In this document: piece by piece, positions 1-9,245 of the stretch
How positions within the stretch are numbered: the stretch's first letter is position 1
How the letters are laid out: each line of letters starts with the position of its first letter
Origin: Roseovarius albus
GTDB taxonomy: Bacteria > Pseudomonadota > Alphaproteobacteria > Rhodobacterales > Rhodobacteraceae
Direction: 5' to 3'
DNA length: 64,000 nt
NCBI RefSeq assembly: GCF_900172335.1
Contig: NZ_FWFX01000003.1
Location: 124,001-188,000 of the forward strand
The notes under the pieces: generated by a model
What the model saw: only the letters and a program-made list of their open reading frames with translations
Databases searched by the model: none
What the model was told of the DNA's origin: nothing
Made by a program: the position numbers and the translations under genes

Positions 1-502
1 TCTTAGCAACAAACAAGTTACCAGTCGAAATCCAAGGATGGACCAACTCATCTGCCGTCACAGTGCAGAGCCTGTCAATCAACTGACCAACAAATTCATT
101 ACCCGGTTCACAGGCCAGAATGGGTGAGACCAGCTTGCCGCGGATCATTTCATTCTCGTAAACCGTATGTGCCTTGGCACCGTTCAAAAGCTCATCAATC
201 GGATGCAGGCAAATGCAGTCTGCTGGCGCCAAATACCCGCCATGTTCGAATAGGATCTCATAGCGCATCAGATCAGCCACGCCCGCATACATGGCGACAT
301 CAAGATAAAAGTCGATCAGTCTCTGCGTCTTGAAACTTGTCCGCTCAAGATAATCGTTATCATAGATCCTGTAGTCCCAATCCGGATGCTTTTCCTGCCA
401 GGTCTGCATCCACTCGATGGGAGCCGGTTTGGGGCCAATCCAGATGTGCGACATCAACTTAGGAATGCCGGCACTGGATTGAGAGGTATCCGCACGCGTC
501 AT
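1..502 (-). CDS. GT32-like glycosyltransferase, 3' end beyond the window
   Basis: The reading frame starts at ATG 502 and is still open at base 1, giving 167 residues. Early segments SHIWIGPKPAP and WQEKHPDWDYRIYDND match the N-terminus of the sugar-binding DXD (GT32, OCH1-like) family, which transfers hexoses from nucleotide sugars. The central AGVADLMRYEILFEHGGYLA block is the family signature, but the expected DXD metal site after GGxY is written APADC here. The gene lies directly downstream of sdhA, where Rhodobacteraceae usually continue toward sdhB. It may belong to surface glycan or capsule synthesis, or be a DXD-variant enzyme. The family call is moderately sure; the substrate is unknown. 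Confidence 0.7.
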   Translation of the reverse strand, partial: MTRADTSQSSAGIPKLMSHIWIGPKPAPIEWMQTWQEKHPDWDYRIYDNDYLERTSFKTQRLIDFYLDVAMYAGVADLMRYEILFEHGGYLAPADCICLHPIDELLNGAKAHTVYENEMIRGKLVSPILACEPGNEFVGQLIDRLCTVTADELVHPWISTGNLFVAK

Positions 503-514
503 ATAAATTAACCC

Positions 515-2320
515 TTAGAACGTCCGCTCTTTCGGAGCGATTTTCTTCAGGCTAATGCCGCCTTCATCTTCGGTGGTCAGCGGATCGACCACAATGGGGC
601 GGTAGCTGAGCGAGGTTTTGTTACCATCAACTCGCGCCACGGTGTGGACACGCCAGTTTTCGTCATCGCGGGTGCTGAAATCCTCATGCGCGTGGGCGCC
701 GCGGCTCTCTTGGCGCGCTTCGGCACCATAAATCGTCGCCAAGGCGTTCGGCATCAGGTTGGTCAGCTCCAGCGTTTCCATCAGATCGCTGTTCCACACC
801 AATGAACGGTCGGTGACGTGCAGGTCATCCAGCTTACCGGCGATCACATCCATCTTCTCAACGCCGTCGGCCAGCGTCTTCGAGGTCCGGAATACGGCCG
901 CATCTGCCTGCATCGTACGCTGCATCTCAAGCCGCAGATCAGCCGTGGGGATTGCACCTGTCGCATTGCGCAGACCGTCAAAACGATCAAACGCCTTGTC
1001 GACCTCACCGGTATTTGTCGATGGGACCGCGCTATCACGATCCACAACTTTACCGGCGCGAATGGCTGCAGCTCGACCAAAGACCACCAGGTCAATCAAA
1101 GAGTTCGACCCCAAACGGTTCGCACCATGGACTGAGGCACAGCCCGCCTCGCCCACGGCCATCAGGCCGGGAACAACAGCGTTGGGGTCTTTTTTGGTGG
1201 GGTTCAGAACCTCACCCCAATAGTTGGTTGGAATACCGCCCATGTTATAGTGCACCGTCGGCAGAACCGGGATCGGCTCCTTAGTCACGTCAACACCCGC
1301 AAAGATACGCGCGCTTTCCGAAATTCCAGGCAAGCGCAGATGCAGTGCCTCGGCCGGCAAGTGCGACAGGTTCAGGTGGATATGATCACCACCGTCGCCC
1401 ACACCGCGGCCTTCACGGATTTCCATGGTCATCGACCGGCTGACATAGTCGCGTGGCGCCAAGTCTTTGTACTGGGGCGCATAGCGCTCCATAAAACGCT
1501 CGCCTTCGGAGTTGGTCAGATACCCACCTTCGCCGCGCGCACCTTCGGTGATCAGACAACCTGAACCGTAGATACCGGTTGGGTGGAACTGAACGAACTC
1601 CATGTCCTGCAGGGCCAGACCCGCACGAGCCACCATACCGCCGCCGTCACCGGTGCAGGTATGGGCCGAGGTCGCGCTGAAATAGGCCCGACCATAACCG
1701 CCGGTCGCCAGCACGACCATCTTGGCGTTGAAGACATGCATCGTGCCGTCATCCAGCTTCCAGCAGACAACACCAGTGCAGGCACCATCATCGGACATGA
1801 TTAGATCGATGGCGAAATATTCGATATAGAATTCAGCATTGTTTTTAAGCGATTGACCATAGAGCGTGTGCAAAATCGCATGACCGGTCCGATCAGCCGC
1901 CGCACAGGTGCGCTGCACCGCAGGGCCTTCGCCAAACTCGGTGGTGTGACCACCGAATGGGCGCTGATAAATCTTGCCTTCTTCGGTGCGCGAGAACGGT
2001 ACGCCGTAGTGCTCCAACTCATAAACAGCTTTTGGGGCCTCACGTGCCAGATATTCCATCGCGTCGGTATCGCCCAGCCAGTCAGAGCCCTTGACCGTGT
2101 CATACATATGCCATTGCCAGCTATCGGGGCCCATGTTGCCCAGACTTGCAGCAATTCCACCCTGTGCCGCAACCGTATGCGAGCGGGTCGGAAACACCTT
2201 GGTCACACAGGCCGTGCGCAGCCCCTGCTCCGCCATTCCCAACGTGGCACGCAAACCAGCGCCCCCCGCTCCAACGACCACGACGTCATAGTCATGCGTC
2301 TCGTATTCGTAAGCAGCCAT
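515..2320 (-). CDS. sdhA: Succinate dehydrogenase flavoprotein subunit
   Basis: Complex II flavoprotein that oxidises succinate to fumarate on the cytoplasmic face of the membrane. The 601-residue length is normal for the family. The N-terminal dinucleotide fold is [12 protein letters not shown], and the covalent FAD histidine lies in [10 protein letters not shown] (His48). The substrate region has QFHPTGIYG followed by [11 protein letters not shown], and the C-terminus carries the usual flavoprotein helical domain. It is the third gene of sdhCDA, with short gaps to sdhD. sdhB is not in the window and presumably lies to the left. Confidence 0.98.
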   Translation of the reverse strand: MAAYEYETHDYDVVVVGAGGAGLRATLGMAEQGLRTACVTKVFPTRSHTVAAQGGIAASLGNMGPDSWQWHMYDTVKGSDWLGDTDAMEYLAREAPKAVYELEHYGVPFSRTEEGKIYQRPFGGHTTEFGEGPAVQRTCAAADRTGHAILHTLYGQSLKNNAEFYIEYFAIDLIMSDDGACTGVVCWKLDDGTMHVFNAKMVVLATGGYGRAYFSATSAHTCTGDGGGMVARAGLALQDMEFVQFHPTGIYGSGCLITEGARGEGGYLTNSEGERFMERYAPQYKDLAPRDYVSRSMTMEIREGRGVGDGGDHIHLNLSHLPAEALHLRLPGISESARIFAGVDVTKEPIPVLPTVHYNMGGIPTNYWGEVLNPTKKDPNAVVPGLMAVGEAGCASVHGANRLGSNSLIDLVVFGRAAAIRAGKVVDRDSAVPSTNTGEVDKAFDRFDGLRNATGAIPTADLRLEMQRTMQADAAVFRTSKTLADGVEKMDVIAGKLDDLHVTDRSLVWNSDLMETLELTNLMPNALATIYGAEARQESRGAHAHEDFSTRDDENWRVHTVARVDGNKTSLSYRPIVVDPLTTEDEGGISLKKIAPKERTF

Positions 2321-2342
2321 TTCTGAAGTCTCCGGTCGTAAA

Positions 2343-2714
2343 TTAAAGGGCCAACTTGGCGATGGCGAATAGCCCCGCCGCGATCAGCGTGTAACAAAAG
2401 GCGCGCAAGGCAACGAGCGTCAGCTTCTCGGCAACGCCGTGAACATAATCCTCGATGGCTTCCTGCGCTTCATACATCAGGTGAATGAGCCCCACTATCA
2501 GGCCCAGCGCCAGAACAATCGCCGGGAACGGTCGGCTGAAATACTCCTGCACCTCGGCAAAGGAACCACCAATGCCATGGCCCAGCGCACAGATGAACAG
2601 TGGAACCAACACCACCATGATCATCGAGCGCACCATCATCTGCCAATGTCCCTGGGTGCCTGAACTTCCAGCTCCCAGCCCCTGTGCGCGTTTGCGATCC
2701 GTCAGATATTGCAT
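2343..2714 (-). CDS. sdhD: Succinate dehydrogenase membrane anchor subunit
   Basis: Small hydrophobic subunit of 123 residues that anchors SdhAB and helps bind ubiquinone. The N-terminal cytoplasmic stretch [18 protein letters not shown] is typical of alphaproteobacterial SdhD. Three predicted membrane helices follow, around residues 27-48, 58-80 and 95-120. It sits between sdhC and sdhA with gaps of 11 and 22 bases, consistent with one transcript. Confidence 0.93.
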   Translation of the reverse strand: MQYLTDRKRAQGLGAGSSGTQGHWQMMVRSMIMVVLVPLFICALGHGIGGSFAEVQEYFSRPFPAIVLALGLIVGLIHLMYEAQEAIEDYVHGVAEKLTLVALRAFCYTLIAAGLFAIAKLAL

Positions 2715-2725
2715 GAGCTTTCTCC

Positions 2726-3109
2726 TTACACCACAAGCACGGTCAGAATGGTCAGGACTGTGGCACCGATGAACATGCCCATCCCCATCTTCTCGGATAT
2801 TTCCACATCAAGGCAGTAACCAAAGTCCCAGATCACATGGCGCAGGCGTCCCAGCGTGTGATACCACAGCGCCCAGATCCCGCCGAACATGATCAGCTTG
2901 CCAAACCAACTGCGCAGGAACCCGTCAATTGCAGCAAAGCAACTTTCGGATGTTGCCGCCGCTAATAACCACCCGACCACTAACGGCGCCAGTGCGAGCA
3001 ATGCCAAGCCGGACATCCGAACCATGATCGAAGACATCGAAGTCATTTGTGGGCGATAGATCAACAAATGGGGTGAAAGCGGGCGATTGCCCCGGTTCAC
3101 ATCAGCCAT
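2726..3109 (-). CDS. sdhC: Succinate dehydrogenase cytochrome b556 subunit
   Basis: Haem b-binding membrane subunit of complex II, 127 residues. It begins with the family hallmark RPLSPHLLIYRPQMTSMSSI and has the haem-ligand region YHTLGRLRHVIWD. Three membrane helices are visible. ATG 3109 is chosen over an upstream in-frame start at 3133 because a GAGGGAA Shine-Dalgarno lies about eight bases before it and the protein then has the standard N-terminus. It is the first gene of the sdhCDA unit; two palindromic operators lie 140-170 bases upstream. Confidence 0.95.
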   Translation of the reverse strand: MADVNRGNRPLSPHLLIYRPQMTSMSSIMVRMSGLALLALAPLVVGWLLAAATSESCFAAIDGFLRSWFGKLIMFGGIWALWYHTLGRLRHVIWDFGYCLDVEISEKMGMGMFIGATVLTILTVLVV

Positions 3110-3248
3110 AATTACATTCCCTCTGGTTGGCACATGGAGCTATTTCCCATGCAGAGCTGTCCTTTTGTGGAATCTTTTATCGCAAGTGTCACCCTTTCAA
3201 AGCCGTTTTAACGCTTTTGAGGTACAAATGGCCGGATTTTTTACATTT

Positions 3249-3278
3249 TGTGATCACACGAAATTTCATGTGATCACG
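3249..3278. promoter_or_regulatory. Paired TGTGATCACA operators upstream of sdhC
   Basis: Two near-identical palindromes, TGTGATCACA at 3249-3258 and TGTGATCACG at 3269-3278, have centres 20 bases apart, so they lie on the same helix face. The same doublet occurs upstream of sucC. No gene lies between sdhC and the mesaconyl-CoA hydratase stop. The regulator is not identifiable from this window. Confidence 0.7.
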
Positions 3279-3373
3279 AATCCCAAAACTCCGCTACAAG
3301 ACTCAATAGAATCTTGAAAAATTAGACTTAATGCCCTCTATCAGACAGTTTCCAGGATGAGGGGAAAGCTACA

Positions 3374-4405
3374 TTACATCGGCATCAATGCCCAGTAATC
3401 CAGATCCAGCATCACATGCGGTAAATATTTTCCATCGTCGCCCTTTAGGGTAAACGGCTCGCCACCCTTGGTTGCCACCAGGCGCAAACGCAGTGCACCA
3501 ACTCCCGGTGCAGCGGTTTCTGCCTTGTCCAACACTTCGGACCAAACCTTGATTGTATCTCCGCTGTAGCACGGATTGGCATGTGTCCCGCCATTCAGGC
3601 CCGCCACGATCTGTGCGTTAGCCAAACCGTTAAAGCTTAGGGTCCGTGCCATCGAAATCACGTGCCCGCCGTAAATCAGGCGTTGCCCATCTTCGCGCAG
3701 GGTCGCATCAAAATGCACCTTGGCTGTATTCTGCCACAGTCGCGTGGCCATCATGTGCTCAGCTTCTTCCACGGTCACACCGTCAACGTGGTCGATCACC
3801 TCGCAAACCTCATAATCACCCCAACGGTGCGGCTCACCGGCAAGCGTGAAATCGTAATCAGTGAAATCCAACCCCTCGGGCACGACTAGGTCCTTAGACG
3901 CCACAACCTTGGCCAGATCGGGAATGACAGTTTCCGGTGCGGGCGCATCAACATCGCGTTTGCGCACCATGGCCCAGCGCACATATTCCAGCACGACGTC
4001 ATCATGTTGATTCATGCCCCGTGTACGCACCCAGACCACACCAGACTTGCCGTTTGAGTTCTGCTTGACGCCGATCACTTCAGAAGTCGAGCGGATGGTA
4101 TCACCGGGCCACACCGGTTTCAGCCAGCGCCCTTCGGCATATCCCAGGTTGGCCAAGGCATTCAGTGAAATGTCTGGGACAGTCTTGCCAAACACGACGT
4201 GAAAGGCCGCGATGTCATCCAGTGGGCTGGCCGACAGGCCACAATTACGCGCAAATTCGTCCGAAGAGTACAATGCATGACGCGCCGGATAGAGCGCGTG
4301 ATAAAGCGCCCGCTCGCCCCCCGACACCGTGCGTGGCACCGCGTGATGAATAGTTTCGCCTATAGTATAATCCTCAAAGAACCGGCCCGGATTCGTCTTC
4401 GCCAT
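3374..4405 (-). CDS. mch: Mesaconyl-CoA hydratase (beta-methylmalyl-CoA dehydratase)
   Basis: Enzyme of the ethylmalonyl-CoA pathway that hydrates mesaconyl-CoA to beta-methylmalyl-CoA, the substrate of Mcl1. The 343-residue protein has a double MaoC-like hot-dog arrangement. The N-terminus GRFFEDYTIGETIHHAVPRT and the second half (LIYGGHVISMARTLSFNGL, THANPCYSGDTI) match Rhodobacter Mch as I remember it. It is the last gene of the minus-strand unit led by the malyl-CoA thioesterase gene and is two bases from the DUF1737 gene. Location beside sdh and mcl2 is conserved in Rhodobacteraceae and supports the call. Confidence 0.9.
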   Translation of the reverse strand: MAKTNPGRFFEDYTIGETIHHAVPRTVSGGERALYHALYPARHALYSSDEFARNCGLSASPLDDIAAFHVVFGKTVPDISLNALANLGYAEGRWLKPVWPGDTIRSTSEVIGVKQNSNGKSGVVWVRTRGMNQHDDVVLEYVRWAMVRKRDVDAPAPETVIPDLAKVVASKDLVVPEGLDFTDYDFTLAGEPHRWGDYEVCEVIDHVDGVTVEEAEHMMATRLWQNTAKVHFDATLREDGQRLIYGGHVISMARTLSFNGLANAQIVAGLNGGTHANPCYSGDTIKVWSEVLDKAETAAPGVGALRLRLVATKGGEPFTLKGDDGKYLPHVMLDLDYWALMPM

Positions 4406-4406
4406 G

Positions 4407-4610
4407 TCACTGCTCTCCTAATTTTGTGTCCGGGGTGTATTCCCCATCAGTCTCTTTCACCACGGCCTGTCCGCACCGCATAATTCCGTTTGCCTGATCA
4501 AAGGCATATGTGGGTGAGCCGTGTAACTCCCACCCTTTGTTCAACGCCTCTGTCACCTTGTGACAAAAGTCCGACGTGTCGTCCGCACTGAGAAAACGAT
4601 AAAGCTTCAT
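4407..4610 (-). CDS. DUF1737 small protein
   Basis: A 67-residue protein of the DUF1737 family. The core KLYRFLSADDTSDFCHKVTE-ALNKGWELHGSPTYAFD resembles domains that usually stand alone or next to enzyme genes, and its function is not known. It is placed between nnrU-like and mch with almost no intergenic space, so it is very probably cotranscribed with the ethylmalonyl-CoA genes. Confidence 0.8.
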   Translation of the reverse strand: MKLYRFLSADDTSDFCHKVTEALNKGWELHGSPTYAFDQANGIMRCGQAVVKETDGEYTPDTKLGEQ

Positions 4611-4616
4611 GATTTC

Positions 4617-5162
4617 TTACCCGAATGTTGGATAGCCAAGTGCCGTATGGATCCCGGCGATTACCCCATAGACCACCAGCGTTCCGACCAGCGCCATGAT
4701 TTCTTTGCGCATCGGTACCACTGGCGGCGGTGTCCACTCTGGTTCGGCGCGATTAATCACAATCATTTCGACCACGGCCCAGACCAGCATGCCACCAAAG
4801 AGCACAAAAGATGGCGCATCCCCATTCACCAACAGGTGCGCCAACGCCCAAACCTTGACGCCCGCTAGCATCGGGTGGCGCATCTTCCGCGCAATCGCGG
4901 TTTTCATCCCTGAGGCTGCGAATAAATACACGGCCAGTAGCATCAACAGGTTGTTAATCCCCACCAGCGCCGGACTACGCCCCCAGAACACCGCACCATC
5001 AGCCATACGGTAGCCCAAGACCATCAGCACAATTCCGACAACCATCGTAATTGCCAAGCTTTTGCGCCCGGCCTCGCCCATCGCGGCACGTCGCGCAGGT
5101 GCGAGGCGTTTGAACAGATGCGCGCCGCTCCACAAAAGCAGACCCAAAACAATCAAAAACAT
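4617..5162 (-). CDS. NnrU family membrane protein
   Basis: A 181-residue integral membrane protein with about five hydrophobic helices. It carries the NnrU family pattern WSGAHLFKR near the start and the RKMRHPMLAGVKVWALAHLL loop, which relates it to NnrU/MddA/isoprenylcysteine methyltransferase-like proteins. NnrU was named from nitric oxide metabolism in Rhodobacter, but this location beside carbon-assimilation genes gives no denitrification link. ATG 5162 is preferred because GGAG lies eight bases upstream; GTG 5171 and ATG 5168 overlap the mcl2 stop and are too close to it. Confidence 0.85.
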   Translation of the reverse strand: MFLIVLGLLLWSGAHLFKRLAPARRAAMGEAGRKSLAITMVVGIVLMVLGYRMADGAVFWGRSPALVGINNLLMLLAVYLFAASGMKTAIARKMRHPMLAGVKVWALAHLLVNGDAPSFVLFGGMLVWAVVEMIVINRAEPEWTPPPVVPMRKEIMALVGTLVVYGVIAGIHTALGYPTFG

Positions 5163-5167
5163 GCCCA

Positions 5168-6028
5168 TCACTCCGCCGCCATCTCAGCCACGGCATGCGC
5201 CTTGGCCAGAACCCGTTTCGCTGCAACCACATGCAGATTTTCAACGATCTGCCCGTCAACCACCGCGATTCCCTGCCCCGAGGCTTGGCTTTCCTCATAG
5301 GCCGCAATCTGGCGCTCGGCCACTTCAATCTCTGAATTGGTCGGAGCAAAGGCGGTATTGGTAATTTCGATCTGCGCCGGGTGAATCAAAGTTTTCCCGT
5401 CAAAACCCAGATCACGCCCCTGCTCACATTCCGCCTTCAACCCGTCGCCATCACGAAACCGGTTATAGACCCCGTCCACGGCCACAATTCGTGCTGCCCG
5501 CGCCGCCATCACGATGCTTTGCAATGCCAGCATCAACGGCAAACGATCCGCGCGGTAGCGCGCTGCAAGATCCTTGGTAAGGTCGTTGGTCCCGGTGACC
5601 AACCCTTCCACCTGACGGTGCGCCGCGATCTCACGCGCATTGAACACGCTTACTGGCGTTTCCATCATCGTCCAGATCGGCATATCCGATCCGACCAGAT
5701 CCGCCAGCACGTCCACGTCTGAGACAGAGTTTACTTTTGGGAGCAAGATCGCATCAGCGCCTACATCCTTAAGCGCGCGCACATCTTCCCACCCCCATTC
5801 AGTGGTCAGCGCGTTGATCCGCACGATCTTGGCGCGTTTGCCATACCCGCCAGTTTTCAGCGCATCCGCCAACGTCTGACGCGCGCTCGCTTTGGATTCC
5901 GGGGCAACCGCATCTTCGAGGTCAAATATTATGGCGTCCGCTGGCAGATTGCGCGCCTTGTCCAGCGCGCGCTCTTTCGATCCAGGGATATACAGAACAG
6001 ACCGAAACGGGTGGGTGCTGCTGTCCAT
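5168..6028 (-). CDS. mcl2: CitE-like (3S)-malyl-CoA thioesterase
   Basis: A 286-residue HpcH/HpaI/CitE TIM-barrel protein. In Rhodobacter the paralogue at this locus (Mcl2) hydrolyses (3S)-malyl-CoA to malate and CoA, completing the ethylmalonyl-CoA pathway. Visible motifs are RSVLYIPGSKERALDKAR, IIFDLEDAVAPESK (acidic Mg-binding residues), ILLPKVNSVSDV, MMETPVSVFNAREI and GKTLIHPAQIEI. ATG 6028 is chosen because GAGAGGA precedes it by about eight bases; the open frame extends to 6133 without a ribosome site. It leads the minus-strand unit mcl2, nnrU-like, DUF1737, mch. A citrate lyase beta-like lyase role cannot be excluded from sequence alone. Confidence 0.88.
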   Translation of the reverse strand: MDSSTHPFRSVLYIPGSKERALDKARNLPADAIIFDLEDAVAPESKASARQTLADALKTGGYGKRAKIVRINALTTEWGWEDVRALKDVGADAILLPKVNSVSDVDVLADLVGSDMPIWTMMETPVSVFNAREIAAHRQVEGLVTGTNDLTKDLAARYRADRLPLMLALQSIVMAARAARIVAVDGVYNRFRDGDGLKAECEQGRDLGFDGKTLIHPAQIEITNTAFAPTNSEIEVAERQIAAYEESQASGQGIAVVDGQIVENLHVVAAKRVLAKAHAVAEMAAE

Positions 6029-6287
6029 TGGCTGTCCTCTCCAGTTCGCGTCAGAAATATTCTTGCGCAGGAATGGCATTTTTTGCCTGAATAATTCAAG
6101 CCTTTTTACGCCGCAGCGCAGAAACACCGGCACACAATCGGCATCGATCTGCCCTTAAAATATAGCAAATTCGCCCAGAAAAGGCGTGAAACGCATTGTA
6201 CCGTCCTGAGTGTTAACCGGGCATTGACACCTCCTCTCGCAGGCTTTTCGCATCTGGCAAAGCAAATCACCCGGAAAGGATATGACC

Positions 6288-6593
6288 ATGAAAGGTAAAT
6301 TGATTCTTTACGCCGTCGTCGCGATGGGCCTCCTGTCGCACCCCGCCACAGCACAAAACAACTGCGGGCAGCGCGATATGGTGCTGGACCGTCTGGCCAG
6401 TAAATACCGCGAATCTCGCCAATCCGTCGGTCTTGGCGCGAACAACACGATGATCGAAGTGTTCGCCTCTGATGAGACCGGCACCTGGACCATCACCGCC
6501 ACCAATGCACGCGGCATCACCTGCCTGCTGGCCAGCGGCCAGGCCTTTGAAACACTGACCGAAGCGTTGCCCGCCATCGGTAACGAGCTTTGA
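6288..6593 (+). CDS. Small secreted protein, unknown function
   Basis: A 101-residue protein with a clear Sec signal peptide (MKGKLILYAVVAMGLL, cleavage likely after SHPATA) and a mature domain with two cysteines (NNCGQRD and GITCLL) that could form a disulfide. It resembles short periplasmic proteins common in Rhodobacteraceae, but I do not recognise a named family. Start 6288 is preferred to 6282 because GGAAAGGA is seven bases upstream of it and only one base from the other ATG. It is divergent from mcl2 and about 285 bases ahead of mdh. Confidence 0.75.
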   Translation: MKGKLILYAVVAMGLLSHPATAQNNCGQRDMVLDRLASKYRESRQSVGLGANNTMIEVFASDETGTWTITATNARGITCLLASGQAFETLTEALPAIGNEL

Positions 6594-6773
6594 AAGCTCG
6601 CAGCACTTGCGCGACTCACCAAGATTCGCTGAACGCTGTCGATGCTCGCAAAACTAACGGTCTGAAGTGGCAGCCGTTCACATCTTTGTGCCAACTTCAG
6701 CCCTTACCGGCGGGACAATAAACATCCCGATCCCCTCTGTTTTATAGCACCGTTAGCGCTCAACAGCACCTAA

Positions 6774-7841
<1,068 letters not shown>

Positions 7842-7850
7842 ATCCGCGCA

Positions 7851-7870
7851 AGGTCAGGATTTCCTGACCT
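7851..7870 (+). repeat. Perfect inverted repeat just after mdh
   Basis: AGGTCAGGA is followed by TT and its exact complement TCCTGACCT, ten bases after the mdh stop codon. It is followed by a short A run, not T, so it is more likely a 3'-end stabiliser than a terminator. Confidence 0.65.
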
Positions 7871-7883
7871 AAAAATTTGCGTG

Positions 7884-7921
7884 AAACGCGCCACATAAAT
7901 AGTGTGGCGCGTTTTTATTTT
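7884..7921 (+). terminator. Intrinsic terminator of mdh
   Basis: Stem CGCGCCACA / TGTGGCGCG with a seven-base loop, preceded by AAA and followed by TTTTTATTTT. This is a textbook rho-independent terminator and separates mdh from the ligase gene. Confidence 0.93.
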
Positions 7922-7955
7922 GGGGGCAGTGAATACGTGAATGAGTAACCGCCAT

Positions 7956-7995
7956 GGCCTGTACTCTTGCCTTCTGAGCACAGGCCGCCCTTTTT
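7956..7995 (+). terminator. Second hairpin with T run
   Basis: GGCCTGT at 7956-7962 pairs with ACAGGCC at 7980-7986. Three more pairs follow inside after one mismatch, and CCCTTTTT comes after the stem. Because it is placed after an already strong terminator, it is either a back-up or the end of a short independent RNA. Confidence 0.45.
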
Positions 7996-8054
7996 ATACG
8001 AAAGAAAAAAGAACCGCCTTTGTTCGCTCTCGCCTCTCAAAGCGCAAAATCTGG

Positions 8055-8070
8055 TTAACCATTTGTTAAC
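8055..8070. promoter_or_regulatory. CtrA-like box TTAA-N7-TTAAC
   Basis: TTAACCATTTGTTAAC matches the full alphaproteobacterial CtrA consensus TTAA-N7-TTAA(C), and its first half is the TTAACCAT half-site. It lies ten bases upstream of a -35 element and about 80 bases before the ddl-like ATG. Binding is inferred, not shown. Confidence 0.6.
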
Positions 8071-8080
8071 AAATGATTTG

Positions 8081-8109
8081 TTGCCAGAAATGTGTCGCTG
8101 AAATACACT
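8081..8109 (+). promoter_or_regulatory. Candidate promoter of the ddl-like gene
   Basis: TTGCCA at 8081-8086 and TACACT at 8104-8109 are separated by exactly 17 bases, about 37 bases before the start codon. The CtrA-like box lies immediately upstream, as for an activator. Confidence 0.55.
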
Positions 8110-8146
8110 TTTATGGAGATTCTACTTAAAACACTCACGGTGACCT

Positions 8147-9046
8147 ATGCGCATTGCTATCATGACGGGCGGACACTCTCTGGAGCGGGAATTATCCTTT
8201 CGCTCAGGAACCGAAGCCGAATGGGCCATCAAAGAACTGGGACATGACTGCAAAACATTCGACGTAGGCTCTGCTTTTGTCCATGACCTGACGGCATACG
8301 CCCCCGACGTCGCCTTTTGTGCTCTGCTCGGCGCGCCGGGAGAAAACGGCGAACTGCAGGGTCTGCTTGAACTGTTGGAAATTCCCTATACCCACTCTGG
8401 CACGCTTGCCACCGCCCTCACCATGGATAAAACTAAAAGCAAAGCCGTGCTAAGTGAATCTAATCTGCCGGTACCCAAGGGCAAACTGGTCCATCGCCAA
8501 GATATCGAAGCCGAACATCAGATGGATGCTCCCTATGTCATAAAACCCAATGATAACGGCTCTAGCTTGGGCGGGCTTTATCTTGTCGAGAACCTCGACA
8601 ATCCTCCTCCAAAGATCAAGGAAAATGGCCGCGACATTTTTATGATCGAAGAGTACGTTCCCGGTCGCGAGCTTACGGTCAGCGTTTTGGGGGACCGCCC
8701 CCTTGCGGCGAGCCAGTTCGAATTCGAAGGCGTCAACGATTACGTCACCAAGTATCATCATGCATCTGAAAATCACACCGTCCCGGCGCAACTCCCCTGC
8801 GATGTCGAAACTCGCCTAATGGATCTCGCACTCGCGACACACAGAGCTCTCGGATGCCGGGGTCTGACCCGCACTGACTTTCGCTGGGATGAAGCTCGAG
8901 GGCCAGACGGCCTTTATATTCTCGAACTCAACTCACAACCGGGCTTTCGCCGAAATTCATACTCTGGACTGCACGCTAAGCATTGTGGAATTGACTTCCC
9001 ACAGCTTTGTGATTGGCTGATCCAGGACGCGTCTCTCATGCGCTGA
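8147..9046 (+). CDS. D-alanine--D-alanine ligase-like ATP-grasp protein
   Basis: A 299-residue ATP-grasp ligase closest in pattern to Ddl, which makes D-Ala-D-Ala for peptidoglycan. Ddl features seen are TGGHSLERELSFRSG at the N-terminus, LQGLLELLEIPYTHSG, TMDKTKSK, the ATP-binding lysine in YVIKPNDNGSSLGG, EEYVPGRELTVSVLG and the Mg-binding tail YILELNSQPGFRRNS. The usual HGxxGEDG motif reads LLGAPGENG, so a histidine and an aspartate are replaced. It stands alone inside the TCA block, away from any mur/fts cluster. It is probably a second Ddl or a ligase for another D-amino acid or dipeptide. Confidence 0.78.
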   Translation: MRIAIMTGGHSLERELSFRSGTEAEWAIKELGHDCKTFDVGSAFVHDLTAYAPDVAFCALLGAPGENGELQGLLELLEIPYTHSGTLATALTMDKTKSKAVLSESNLPVPKGKLVHRQDIEAEHQMDAPYVIKPNDNGSSLGGLYLVENLDNPPPKIKENGRDIFMIEEYVPGRELTVSVLGDRPLAASQFEFEGVNDYVTKYHHASENHTVPAQLPCDVETRLMDLALATHRALGCRGLTRTDFRWDEARGPDGLYILELNSQPGFRRNSYSGLHAKHCGIDFPQLCDWLIQDASLMR

Positions 9047-9105
9047 CAGTGTGCACAGCCCGATTTTACAGTAAAAACGCCCGATTCGCCGCGCGTGATA
9101 TTTTT

Positions 9106-9136
9106 TGTGATCACAGGTTTTTTTCGTGTGATCACA
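9106..9136. promoter_or_regulatory. Paired TGTGATCACA operators upstream of sucC
   Basis: Two perfect copies of the 10-bp palindrome TGTGATCACA at 9106-9115 and 9127-9136 have centres 21 bases apart. They duplicate the arrangement ahead of sdhC and end 21 bases before a TTGACA element, a position that fits an activator or a looping repressor. Confidence 0.75.
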
Positions 9137-9157
9137 TATATGAATAATTCTCCCTAT

Positions 9158-9187
9158 TTGACAATAATTTCAAAAAAACACTTTATT
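9158..9187 (+). promoter_or_regulatory. Candidate sucC promoter
   Basis: A perfect -35 hexamer TTGACA at 9158-9163 is followed after 18 bases by TTTATT at 9182-9187. The start codon is about 60 bases further on. The spacer is very A-rich. Confidence 0.5.
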
Positions 9188-9245
9188 CCGCATGCAATCC
9201 TGCAAGGATACAAAATAATTAATCGCAGCAACACGGGATAGGTTG

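Larger units (their letters stand above)
7842..8146. other. Gene-free stretch: hairpins, CtrA-like box and promoter
   Basis: This 305-base gap holds three hairpins behind mdh, then an AT-rich control region ahead of the ligase gene with overlapping GTTAAC palindromes and a recognisable -35/-10 pair. No open frame here looks like a gene. Confidence 0.8.
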
